From Nicotiana tabacum (lineage: Eukaryota; Streptophyta; Magnoliopsida; Solanales; Solanaceae), in assembly GCF_000715075.1 (NCBI RefSeq), contig NC_134082.1, positions 193,925,948-193,989,947 of the forward strand: a DNA stretch of 64,000 nt, written 5' to 3'. Positions 21,532 through 32,727 of the stretch are shown here, one piece after another. Positions within the stretch are counted from its first letter, which is position 1. Every line of letters starts with the position of its first letter. A model generated the notes under the pieces. The model made no database searches. It was not told the origin of the DNA and worked only from the letters and a program-made list of their open reading frames with translations. The position numbers were made by a program, and so were the translations under genes.

Positions 21532-24500
21532 TGTCACACCTCCTTTTTGCGCGCCCGCCCCGAAGGGTTAAATGCGCGGGTGGAGTTTTTCCAATTTAAG
21601 TGACAATATTTGAAATGGGATTATTTATTTAATTCAGAGTCGCCACTTGGGAAAGGTTTGGCTTTTGGTGTCCCAAGTCACCGGTTTATCTTGAATCCCA
21701 AATCGAGGAAATTTTCGACTTTTCCAAATGAAGTCTGCGAACCAGAAATTCTAAGTAAGGAATTCTGTTGACCCGAGGGAAGGTGTTAGGCACCCTCGAA
21801 TCCCGTGGTTCTAGCACGGTCGCTTAAATTGTTATAATGGCTAAATATTTGATTTAAATACATGTTATGACTTACGTGCTTTTATTAAGTTTAAACCGCT
21901 TTTATCATTATCACTTATTTTTATAGAATTGCAACGTCGTGAAAATGCATCTCGAACCACGTCACAATCAATGCGCCCGTGATCGTCAACACATTTGGAC
22001 TTCGTTGAGATTTGGATTTGGGTCACATCAATGTGCACCCGAATTTAAGAATATGGTTTAATTAAGCCGCGCCTAAAGAGTCTAACGCGTTATTATTTTT
22101 GTGGAAGGCCATGAAATTCGCTAAACGGCCTATCCTGGACTCTAAATAATTATTATAGTTATTTATTGAGGGCCACGCAATTTTGCATTTTTGTTTGGCG
22201 AGGCTCGCCTCTATTTTAGAAAAGGATATCCTAAAGTGGCTACATTTCTAACTATGTTCAATCTAAAATAGAAGAAAGAAGATACATGTCAATTCAAGTA
22301 TATGCTTTGGGCCTAAATCTTATCAATTTCTGATTAGTTATTTGTAAAGTAAAAGACGTCCTACTTTTATGAGAAATGTTCTACTTTGATAAAGAAATTA
22401 CGTGACAAATGCTAGGCTCATATCCAAAACATCTCTTGAATTGAATTCAAACTAGACTCATTTAGGCTAGGTTAAGGGAATTAACCCACTGAGCATTATT
22501 ATCACTGGGGGTTCGAACGCGCTCCTATATACTGCCTAGCGGGTTTTGACGAAAGAAACTAAAATAAAACAGAACATCATTGTGTAAGGTGGAAGTATCC
22601 TATCATTATAGCTAAAACAATAATCTGATCAGTCACCGTGTCAAATATTTGTACATCCTACGTACCACACCATTACTTAACCCATATCAACAAACAACTA
22701 TAAACTAAGATACAAGAGGCTAAAACTCAGCTTAAACATTAACTAACTGGCATTTTTACTATTGAATTATACACTGATCAATTCATACGAAAGGAGCAAT
22801 AGACCACGAGCATTACAGACAGACATTTAAACTTCTTGGAATTCCTTTCATTTCATGCTTTCGAACGGTTACAGTTTACACCCACATAGGATTTGAAATG
22901 TGTACCTGGAATGCTGAAATGCAAAGAGGAAGAAGAGAATGACAGGGAAAGGTCAGCAGCAGCAGGAAACCAAATAACAGCAACAGCAGCAGATAACCAA
23001 ATAGAAACAAAATCCCAGTGCAAGATGCAGTTATAGCCAATGGGCAGAGGCAACAAAAATGACAGCAACAAGCAGAGAAGTGGGCTCAGGATTCAAACGG
23101 TCCAACCCCAAAAGAAGGCAAACCAATAAGAACCAAAACAAAAGAAACCTAGCTGATACTTGAGGGGAAATCAGCACTTATTTGAAACAGGTTAAACAAA
23201 CTGGGAATCGAATAATTAGCAGGAAGAAAAGACAGTTTCTGCTTTCTGTATATCCCCCCTCTATCTCCTTTCTTTCCAAAATCTAAACCAATCTTCAGTT
23301 TTGAAATTATATTGAAGTTATTAAAAGAAATCTTTTCCAGTTCCTGTTTTCAGAATTTGAACTCTCAGATGTTCCCTCTCAGTGTCTCTCTCTATCTCTG
23401 TATGCTCTGTCTGTATGTATATATATCTGTATGTATTTCAACTCTCTCTTTCAAAAATTCCTCACAGTGTGTGTATTTTTTTCCTCTCCAATCTTCCCGG
23501 TTCTCTGACCTCTAATCCTCTTTTTATAAGCCTTCACATTACCCCTTTTAACAGCCTGTTTAGACTATCACCATACCCCTCCCATGTGCCTTCCATTTTC
23601 AGTTCCACTTTAGCTAATTAAGTATTAACCCCATCATTCCCCTGGCAGGCTTAAACTTTCCCATTTTATTAACTAAAAGCAAGCATGGGCGGCAGGATGT
23701 AGTCTGACAGCACATGCTGTCAAACCATTTTTAATTCCAAAGCCCTTTTATGCAGGAAACAGGCTGTGCACAATGCACATGTTGTGCACAAGTGCACATG
23801 CCATCAACTCAGATTTCAATTAACAATCTACCCTCAGATTCAAATATAGCAACTATAAGTGAACCTACTTGATCCTTACTTTGATTCAAACAAAGTTGCA
23901 GCAAGCAACAGGTGCAATCGTTAACATTTGAACTACTGAAATTAATTGACGACATTTGTCGACTCGACTATACTAGTTATAACTCATACAGTCGTAACCA
24001 AAAATCAAACATTTAACAGTATCGACAAGGTTCGCATTACACTGACTGAGCAGAATTGTGCTTCGAGGAATCAGTTAATCAGTACAAATTTGGAATTCAA
24101 CTAATTGCTCAACAAATACATACATACACACTATCAGGACAAGTAGAAAAGGACACTTAATCAAACAACAAGGGTTCAGGCAAAGTAGACAGGACACAAT
24201 TAATAGAAACTCAAAACAAAACAGACTTCAACAATCACGAACAGCTTTTAAAACAAATCACACGGACTAAAACAAGTAAAGGAAAGAAAACAAACTCACC
24301 TTAAAACTCGAAAAATCAAAAGTTTTGAACTCGGATTTGGACAGACCTTTCTTAAGGCTGAACGGACTTTAATCGAAGTGTTTCTCAGATGAGAAACACC
24401 TCGATTAAGGTCCATTAGGCCTTAATTTCTTTGGCTCGAACAAAACACGGACCAGTGACGAAGAATCACAAAGTTCCAAAACTCAGATCTGGGATTCATG

Positions 24501-24752
24501 CTTCCCTGATCAGATTCGGACCAAACCAAGTATGGTTTGGTCACGAGGGGGGTCTGGGGAGTGTCTGGTGTGAAGCTGGGGTTAAACGGTGTAGATCGAG
24601 TTTTGACTCGAATCTTCAAATGAAGATTCGAGGACCTAGAGGATGATTCGAACTAAACGGTCAACAGGTCTATGTTCAGGGTGGTGAGGGGGTTCTATGG
24701 TGTTCAGGGCGAGGTCACCGGCGTTCATGCCGCCGGTTTTCATGGTGGAGGA
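21532..24752 (-). mobile_element. LTR1, truncated
   Basis: Matches LTR2 from 38712 onwards at a constant offset of 17,180, but stops at 24751-24752. There the sequence jumps to the equivalent of 43463 in the 3' UTR of interior 2. The missing part in element orientation is the first 0.8 kb of the LTR (U3 with the TATA box) plus the polypurine tract. Non-coding; a 72-aa minus-strand frame at 22853-23071 recurs in every LTR only because the LTRs are copies. Confidence 0.93.
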
Positions 24753-24768
24753 AAGAGGATATGCATGC

Positions 24769-27700
24769 TCAGTTCAGGGTTGGAGCCCTAATACCGACTA
24801 GCTGGGGAAAGGTTCAGTTTAGGGTTTAAAACCATAACGCCGAACAAAGGAAGAATTCAGTTTAGGGTTTAAAACCCTAATGCTGACTAAAGGAAAAGGT
24901 TCAGTTTAGGGTTTAAAACCCTAATGCTGATTTATGGAAAAGCTCAGTTTAGGGTTTAAAACCCTAATGCTGGCTGCATGGAAAAGCTCAGTTTAGGGTT
25001 TAAAACCCTAATGCTGGCTGAAAGGAAAAAGTTCAGTTTAGGGTTTAATACCCTAATGCTGACTAAAAGGAAAATTCAGTTTAGGGTTTAAAACCCTAAT
25101 GCTGATTGCATGGAAAAGCTCAGTTTAGGGTTTAAAACCCTAATGCTGGCTGAAAGGAAAAAGCTCAGTTTAGGGTTTAAAACCCTAATGCTGACTAAAA
25201 GGAAAATTTAGTTTAGGGTTTAAAACCCTAATGCTGATTGCATGGAAAAGCTCAGTTTAGGGTTTAAAACCCTAATGCTGGCTGAAAGGAAAAAGTTCAG
25301 TTTAGGGTTTAAAACCCTAATGCTGACTAAAAGGAAAATTCAGTTTAGGGTTTTAAAACCCTAATGCTGATTGCATGGAAAAGCTCAGTTTAGGGTTTAA
25401 AACCCGAATGCTGGCTGAAAAGGAAAAAGTTCAGTTTAGGGTTTAAAACCCTAATGATGACTAAAAGGAAAATTCAGTTTAGGGTTTAAAACCCTAATGC
25501 TGATTGCATGAAAAAGCTCAGTTTAGGGTTTAAAACCCCAATACTGGCTGAAAGGAAAAAGTTCAGTTTAGGGTTTAAAACCCTAATGCTGACTAAAAGA
25601 AAAATTCAGTTTAGGGTTTTAAAACCCTAATGCTGATTGCATGGAAAAGCTCAGTTTAGGGTTTAAAACCCTAATGCTGGCTAAAAAGGAAAAAGTTCAG
25701 TTTAGGGTTTAAAACCCTAATGTTGACTAAAAGGAAAACTCAGTTTAGGGTTTAAAACCTTAATGCTGATTGCATGAAAAAGCTCAGTTTAGGGTTTAAA
25801 AACCCTAATGCTGGCTGAAAGGAAAAAGTTCAGTTTAGGGTTTAAAACCCTAATGCTGACTAAAAGGAAAATTCAGTTTAGGGTTTAAAACCCTAATACT
25901 GATTGCATGGAAAAGCTCAGTTTAGGGTTTAAAACCCTAATGCTGGCTGAATGGAAAAGGTTCAGTTTAGGGTTTAAAACCCTAATGCTGACTAAAAGGA
26001 AAATTCAGTTTAGGGTTTAAAACCCTAATGCTGATTGCATGAAAAATCTCAGTTTAGGGTTTAAAACCCTAATGCTGGCTGAAAGGAAAAAATTCAGTTT
26101 AGGGTTTAAAACTCTAATGCTGACTAAAAGGCAAATTCAGTTTAGGGTTTAAAACCCCAATGCTGATTGCATGGAAAAGCTCAGTTTAGGGTTTAAAACC
26201 CTAATGCTGGCTGAAAGGAAAAGGTTCAGTTTAGGGTTAAAACCCTAATACTGATTGCATGGAAAAGCTCAGTTTAGAGTTTAAAACCCTAATGCTGGCT
26301 GAAAGGAAAAGTTCAGTTTAGGGTTTAAAACCCTAATGCTGACTAAAAGGAAAATTCAGTTTAGGGTTTAAAACCCTAATGCTGATTGTATGGAAAAGCT
26401 CAGTTTAGGGTTTAAAACCCTAATGCTGGCTGAAAAGGAAAAAGTTCAGTTTAGGGTTTAAAACCCTAATGCTGACTAAAAGGAAAATTCAGTTTAGGGT
26501 TTAAAACCCTAATGCTGATTGCATGAAAAAGCTCAGTTTAGGGTTTAAAACCCTAATGCTGGCTGAAAGGAAAAAGTTCAGTTTAGGGTTTAAAACCCTA
26601 ATGCTGACTAAAAGGAAAATTCAGTTTAGGGTTTAAAACCCTAATGCTGATTGCATGGAAAAGCTCAGTTTAGGGTTTAAAACCCTAATGCTGGCTGAAT
26701 GGAAAAGGTTCAGTTTAGGGTTTAAAACCCTAATGCTGACTAAAAGGAAAATTCAGTTTAGGGTTTAAAACCCTAATGCTGATTGCATGAAAAAGCTCAG
26801 TTTAGGGTTTAAAACTCTAATGCTGGCTGAATGGAAAAGGTTCAGTTTAGGGTTTAAAACCCTAATGCTGACTAAAAGGAAAATTCAGTTTAGGGTTTAA
26901 AACCCTAATGCTGATTGCATGAAAAAGCTCAGTTTAGGGTTTAAAACCCTAATGCTGGCTGAAAGGAAAAAATTCAGTTTAGGGTTTAAAACCCTAATGC
27001 TGACTAAAAGGAAAATTCAAGTTAGGGTTTAAAACCCTAATGCTGATTGCATGAAAAAGCTCAGTTTAGGGTTAAAACCCTAATGCTGATTTAATGGAAA
27101 AGCTCAGTTTAGGGTTTAAAACCCCAATGTTGGCTGAAAGGAAAAGTTCAGTTTAGGGTTTAAAACCCTAATGCTGACTAAAAGGAAAATTCAGTTTAGG
27201 GTTTAAAACTCTAATGCTGATTGCATGGAAAAGCTCAATTTAGGGTTTAAAACCCTAATTCTGGCTGAATGAAAAAAGTTCAGTTTAGGGTTTAAAACCC
27301 TGATGCTGACTCAAAGGAAAATTCAGTTTAGCGTTTAAAACCCTAATGCTGATTGCATGGAAAAGCTCAGTTTAGGGTTTAAAACCCTAATGCTGGCTGA
27401 AAAGGAAAAAGTTCAGTTTAGGGTTTAAAACCCTAATGCTGACTAAAAGGAAAATTCAGTTTAGGGTTTTAAAACCCTAATGCTGATTGCATGAAAAAGC
27501 TCAGTTTAGGGTTTAAAACCCCAATGCTGGCTGAAAGGAAAAAGTTCAGTTTAGGGTTTAAAACCCTGATGCTGACTAAAAGGAAAATTCAGTTTAGGGT
27601 TTAAAACCCTAATGCTGATTGCATGGAAAAGCTCAGTTTAGGGTTTAAAACCCTAATGCTGGCTGAAAAGGAAAAAGTTCAGTTTAGGGTTTAAAACCCT

Positions 27701-29380
27701 AATGTTGACTAAAAGGAAAATTCAGTTTAGGGTTTAAAACCCTAATGCTGATTACATGGAAAAGCTCAGTTTAGGGTTTAAAACCCTAATGCTGGCTGAA
27801 AGGAAAAGTTCAGTTTAGGGTTTAAAACCCTAATGCTGACTAAAGGAAAAATTCAGTTTAGGGTTTAAAACCCTAATGCTGATTGCATGGAAAAGCTCAG
27901 TTTAGGGTTTAAAACCCTAATGCTGGCTGAAAAGGAAAAAGTTCAGTTTAGGGTTTAAAACCCTAATGCTGACTAAAAGGAAAATTCAGTTTAGGGTTTA
28001 AAACCCTAATGCTGATTGCATGAAAAAGCTCAGTTTAGGGTTTAAAACCCTAATGCTGGCTGAAAGGAAAAAGTTCAGTTTAGGGTTTAAAACCCTAATG
28101 CTGACTAAAAGGAAAATTCAGTTTAGGGTTTAAAACCCTAATGCTGATTGCATGGAAAAGCTCAGTTTAGGGTTTAAAACCCTAATGCTGGCTGAATGGA
28201 AAAGGTTCAGTTTAGGGTTTAAAACCCTAATGCTGACTAAAAGGAAAATTCAGTTTAGGGTTTAAAACCCTAATGCTGATTGCATGAAAAAGCTCAGTTT
28301 AGGGTTTAAAACTCTAATGCTGGCTGAATGGAAAAGGTTCAGTTTAGGGTTTAAAACCCTAATGCTGACTAAAAGGAAAATTCAGTTTAGGGTTTAAAAC
28401 CCTAATGCTGATTGCATGAAAAAGCTCAGTTTAGGGTTTAAAACCCTAATGCTGGCTGAAAGGAAAAAATTCAGTTTAGGGTTTAAAACCCTAATGCTGA
28501 CTAAAAGGAAAATTCAAGTTAGGGTTTAAAACCCTAATGCTGATTGCATGAAAAAGCTCAGTTTAGGGTTAAAACCCTAATGCTGATTTAATGGAAAAGC
28601 TCAGTTTAGGGTTTAAAACCCCAATGTTGGCTGAAAGGAAAAGTTCAGTTTAGGGTTTAAAACCCTAATGCTGACTAAAAGGAAAATTCAGTTTAGGGTT
28701 TAAAACTCTAATGCTGATTGCATGGAAAAGCTCAATTTAGGGTTTAAAACCCTAATTCTGGGTGAATGAAAAAAGTTCAGTTTAGGGTTTAAAACCCTGA
28801 TGCTGACTCAAAGGAAAATTCAGTTTAGCGTTTAAAACCCTAATGCTGATTGCATGGAAAAGCTCAGTTTAGGGTTTAAAACCCTAATGCTGGCTGAAAA
28901 GGAAAAAGTTCAGTTTAGGGTTTAAAACCCTAATGCTGACTAAAAGGAAAATTCAGTTTAGGGTTTTAAAACCCTAATGCTGATTGCATGAAAAAGCTCA
29001 GTTTAGGGTTTAAAACCCCAATGCTGGCTGAAAGGAAAAAGTTCAGTTTAGGGTTTAAAACCCTGATGCTGACTAAAAGGAAAATTCAGTTTAGGGTTTA
29101 AAACCCTAATGCTGATTGCATGGAAAAGCTCAGTGTAGGGTTTAAAACCCTAATGCTGGCTGAAAAGGAAAAAGTTCAGTTTAGGGTTTAAAACCCTAAT
29201 GCTGACTAAAAGGAAAATTCAGTTTAGGGTTTAAAACCCTAATGCTGATTGCATGGAAAAGCTCAGTTTAGGGTTTAAAACCCTAATGCTGGCTGAAAGG
29301 AAAAGTTCAGTTTAGGGTTTAAAACCCTAATGCTGACTAAAGGAAAAATTCAGTTTAGGGTTTAAAACCCTAATGCTGAT
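24769..29380 (-). repeat. Telobox-palindrome satellite array 1 (about 4.6 kb)
   Basis: Tandem monomers of 43-45 bp, about 105 by length. Each is centred on TTAGGGTTTAAAACCCTAA, a perfect 9+1+9 inverted repeat made of two facing telobox sequences (AAACCCTAA). Three monomer types alternate, distinguished by their tails GCTGACTAAAAGG, GCTGATTGCATGG and GCTGGCTGAAAGG, making a higher-order unit of about 132 bp. The right two-thirds is a roughly 1.5-kb segment present twice. It lies in the 3' UTR of interior 1. Confidence 0.97.
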
Positions 29381-30566
29381 TGGCTGGGGATAAATCTCGA
29401 GAATACTACATGATCTATTTTTTTGAGTTTTCTTGTTTTAATAGAAGATAAAAGGGAGTTTCGTGGAAGCTTACCTTTCGAGTGAATTCATCATTGCCGA
29501 AGTACTTCCTGCACCAGTGTACCTTCTTCTTTGGGCGACACCTGCTTCTTGCACGGTTGTCTTGGATTAGACATGTTTCAACCTTTCTGACAAAGAATCA
29601 TTTGTTAGTTCGGAAATGACGGTCGGTTTGGTGACCTTGATCGTTCTTGTTGCTTTGTTGCGTCCTTATTTCTGTTGTGAAATTCCGCCATTGATTTGAT
29701 TCGAATGGCGAAACCCTTTAGACTTCTCAGCCTTGTATTTCCAGATTCTGCGATGATTTGCCTCGTAAGGCCTCTTTACTTTTTTTCTTTTTTTTTGTGT
29801 CCCGTTTTGATTGGAGGTTCTCAACGGGGATTCTATTGGAGGTATTCTGCGGGCATTTGTGCAAAAGGAACCTCTGTGGGGGGAATATTTACAAAGTGAA
29901 TTCTTTGTGCGGATTCTGTACAATGGGGTATGCTGGGTATTTTGTTTTAAAACGAGTTTCCCAGGGTTTGTTGGGGTAAGCTTGTTGGGGAATATTTACA
30001 AAGGGACTCGCTGGGGATGTGCTGAGGAAATTCCAACGGGGATTTTTTTTTTTGTATTAGGGGGACTCTGTGGGAGATTGTACAAATGGAGAGACTCTGT
30101 GGGGATTTGTACAGGTGGAGACTCTGTGGGGATTTGTCCGAAGGCGGACTTGCTGGGGAAGATTTCTCTCTTTCCTCTTTACTTTAAAACCTCATCAAAT
30201 GTCATGATTCATCAGGCTTGGGCAATCGTACCAACGAAATAAGGCGCTTTCCTTCATGAGACGGGATTCCGTGAAACCAAACCTGCCACCTGCCCTTTCC
30301 GGTGTGTCCTGAACTCGGGGTTAAAATGCAAAAGGGATTCGAAATAAACAAAGAAAGGAGAAAACAAATCAGAAAAAGAGTGTCCTTTTAAGGACGAGAA
30401 AGACTTATCTAAGGAAGATGACGCTGGCTTTAAATGACATGACATGCTTTTTGGACTGGACGTCTGACCTTCTAAGAACTTGCGTTTTCCTGAAGCAGAA
30501 CGGATCTGTGATTCCAAACCGGTGGCACTTTGCCGAAGCCTTCTTGGGGTGGAGTCATTCTTTTTC

Positions 30567-30728
30567 GGCCAACAGCGCCCTTTGCGAGTTTTCGCTGGCT
30601 GACCTCTCTCATTTCTCTTCCTGTCATCGCTTGATAGCACTCTTTGCGAGTTTTTACTAAACAAGCTCTCTCATTTTGGTTTCTCTGCTCCCGTCGCCTC
30701 GTGGTGCCCGAAGGTTTTCACCGCCGAG
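30567..30728 (-). repeat. Triple covarying hairpins, interior 1
   Basis: Three units each starting ATGAGAGAG in sense. Stems: CTCG/CGAG (30698-30728), CTTG/CAAG (30630-30665), and GGTCA..CCAGCG with CGCTG..GGCC (30567-30604). Loops contain GTGAAAACC, GTAAAAACTCGC or GCGAAAACTCGC. Stem sequence changes between copies while pairing is kept. Confidence 0.6.
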
Positions 30729-30943
30729 ACTCTCTCATTTTATCTCTCTCAATTAAGAGTGTGCTGGTCTCCATTTGTGACGCTTATTGGTTCCCCACCA
30801 TATTTGGTAATTGATTTGGAGGCTTGTGCTTGGTAAAGAGAAGGTAGATGATACTAACTTCTCAACTGCTCGACGTGCCCCGGTTTTCAATTTCAGGGTG
30901 AATGGGATTTTATTGTTGGTGTGACTGAACCTCAGGGAGAGGC

Positions 30944-30982
30944 TGCCTACGTATCCTTTCGGAATCAAGTCAAACGTAGTTC
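30944..30982 (-). promoter_or_regulatory. GAACTAC/GTAGGCA hairpin motif, post-pol copy (interior 1)
   Basis: Sense GAACTACGTTTGACTTGATT then GGATACGTAGGCA, stem CTACGT/ACGTAG. It lies 147 nt after the pol stop. Confidence 0.6.
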
Positions 30983-31128
30983 AGGCCTCAATCAATGTTT
31001 TGTTTTGTTTTTTTTTTTGTTTTGTAAGCGGCTCAAAAATTGGTAGAGAGAATTGGGTAGTGTTTGGGGAGTAGTGGGGAACAAAATCTTCGCCATTTTC
31101 AAACGTGTCAGGACCACTGGAGTATGAT

Positions 31129-31623
31129 TTAGACGTAGTATCTCTTGATTGCATCTGCATTTACTGCTGTGTCGGGGTCATTTCCTTCGATATCTCCTAG
31201 ATACAATGCTCCTCTTGGTAATATCTTCCTTACGATGTATGGGCCTTTCCAATTCGGAGCAAACTTCCCTTTTACTTCCTCATGATGCGGCAGAATACGC
31301 CTCAGTACCAATTGTCCTACTTTGAAATTCCGGGGTCGGACTTTCTTGTTGTAAGCACGGGCCATCCTTCGTTGGTATAACTGTCCGTGACAAACTGCGG
31401 CCATCCGCTTTTCATCAATCAACGTCAATTGCTCTAACCGAGTCTTGACCCACTCGCTGTCCTCGATTTCTGCTTCGACAATGATTCGAAGCGAAGGAAT
31501 TTCTACCTCTGCCGGTATTACAGCCTCGTTCCCATAAACCAAAAGATAAGGAGTCGCTCCCACCGATGTGCGTACCGTAGTGCGGTACCCCAATAATGCA
31601 AGTGGTAACTGCTCATGCCACTG
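31129..31623 (-). pseudogene. pol: Integrase C-terminal part, interior 1
   Basis: Continuation of integrase after an in-frame TGA at 31624-31626. An uninterrupted frame (31129-31593, 154 aa) carries the family segments GYRTTVRTSVGATPYLLVYG and AVCHGQLYQRRMARAYNKKV and a C-terminal basic/SH3-like region, ending in KRYYV. In interior 2 the codon at the stop is CGA, so this is a C-to-T change at a CpG, as expected from methylated-cytosine decay. Confidence 0.85.
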
Positions 31624-32385
31624 TCAGGAACTTTGGATGGTCTTCCTCAAAATCTTCTTGATGTTTTTGTTTGCCGCTTCCACAACACCATTGGCCTTTG
31701 GCTGATAAGGCGTGGAATTCCTATGCGTTATTCTGAATTGCTCGCATACGTCTCCCATTAAGTGACTGTTCAAGTTTGATGCGTTATCTGTAATGATAGT
31801 CGCAGGAATACCAAAGCGACAGATAAGATTTGAGTGTACAAAATCCACCACAGCTTTCTTAATGACCGACTTGAGGGTGATAGCCTCTACCCATTTTGTG
31901 AAGTAGTATATGGCAACCAGTATAAACCTGTGTCCATTCGAGGCCTTTGGTTCAATTGGTCCAATGACGTCCATGCCCCAAGCGACAAATGGCCAAGGTG
32001 CGGACATGGGATGCAGTTCCGTGGGAGGTGCATGAATAAAATCACCGTGCACCTGACACTGATGACATTTCCGAACGAAGCTAAAGCAATCCTTTTCCAT
32101 GGTCATCCAGTAGTAGCCTGCTCTAAGGATTTTCTTCGCTAAGACATACCCGTTCATGTGAGGTCCGCACACACCTGCGTGTACTTCATGCATGATCTTT
32201 CTCGCTTCCTCGATATCGACACACCTTAGGAGATTGAGGTCCGGGGTCCTCTTATATAACAATTCACCGCTCAAAAAGAAACCACTTGCATGTCGCCTAA
32301 TGGTCCTCTTTTGATCTCCAGTAGTGTGCTCGGGGTATTCTTGCGTCTTCAGGAACCTCTTGATGTCATGGTACCAAGGCTGCAT
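31624..32385 (-). pseudogene. pol: Integrase N-terminal and catalytic core, interior 1
   Basis: 253-aa frame with the zinc-binding HX6H and CX2C (residues about 69-76 and 107-110), then the catalytic triad: Asp139 in WGMDVIGP, Asp200 in ITDNAS and Glu236 in NGVVEAANK, with 35 residues between the last two (D,D35E). It joins the cDNA to the chromosome. It begins in a different frame from the upstream RNase H piece, a shift shared with interior 2, and ends at TGA 31624-31626. One non-catalytic change, AIDYF to AIYYF, differs from interior 2. Confidence 0.9.
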
Positions 32386-32727
32386 ATTTTATTCCTGCCT
32401 CGATTACACTGCAGTAACCGTGTCTTTCCTTGATTTGGATTTCCAAAGGATCGACGTGGGTGTTGCCTGGGTAGGGTAGCATTGAAGCCAAAGTAGCAAG
32501 TGCATCTGCCAGTTCATTGTGACACCTCGGAATATACCTGAACTCTATTGAGGTAAAGCGCTTGCTGAGGTCCTCCACATGTTGTCGGTATGGGATAAGT
32601 TTGACATCCCGAGTTTCCCATTCACCTTGGACTTGTCGGATAATCAGGTCAGAATCTCCCATAATCAGTAAGTCTTCAACATCCTGATCGATTGCCATAT
32701 GCATGCCCATAATGCAGGCTTCATACT
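32366..32727 (-). pseudogene. pol: Archaeal-type RNase H (aRNH), C-terminal part, interior 1
   Basis: Frame at 32366-32710 (114 aa) with GDSDLIIRQVQGEWE and NELADALATLASM, the third and fourth acidic motifs of a type I RNase H. The start of the domain (FFDGAVNAKG) is in the neighbouring frame. A single A missing near 32727 compared with interior 2 splits the domain just before AEYEA. This second RNase H after the usual one is a hallmark of the Tat lineage. Confidence 0.88.

Larger units (their letters stand above)
29381..31128 (-). other. 3' UTR of interior 1, between pol and array
   Basis: 1.75 kb without a credible gene. In transcription order it has a GAACTAC hairpin motif, three covarying hairpins, then a stretch (about 30160 to 29820) rich in sense-strand ATCCCCACAGAGTC-type repeats complementary to the primer-binding site. 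A 136-aa sense frame at 30254-30664 overlaps the hairpins and is broken in interior 2, so I do not call it a gene. Confidence 0.7.

Noticed and set aside
22853..23071. 72-aa hydrophobic minus-strand frame repeated in every LTR
   Set aside because: Present in LTR1-3 only because LTRs are copies. It spans CAG and CT microsatellites, has no domain, and substitutions show no coding bias by eye.
24769..29380. Telomere or CRISPR-like array
   Set aside because: TTTAGGG occurs once per monomer in palindromic form, not as a pure tandem telomere, and there are no unique spacers, so it is neither a chromosome end nor CRISPR. It is a 3'-UTR satellite.
30254..30664. 136-aa sense frame in the 3' UTR
   Set aside because: Overlaps the hairpin repeats, has a biased Lys/Arg/Ser composition, and is interrupted in interior 2, where it stops after 91 aa. 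No recognisable domain.
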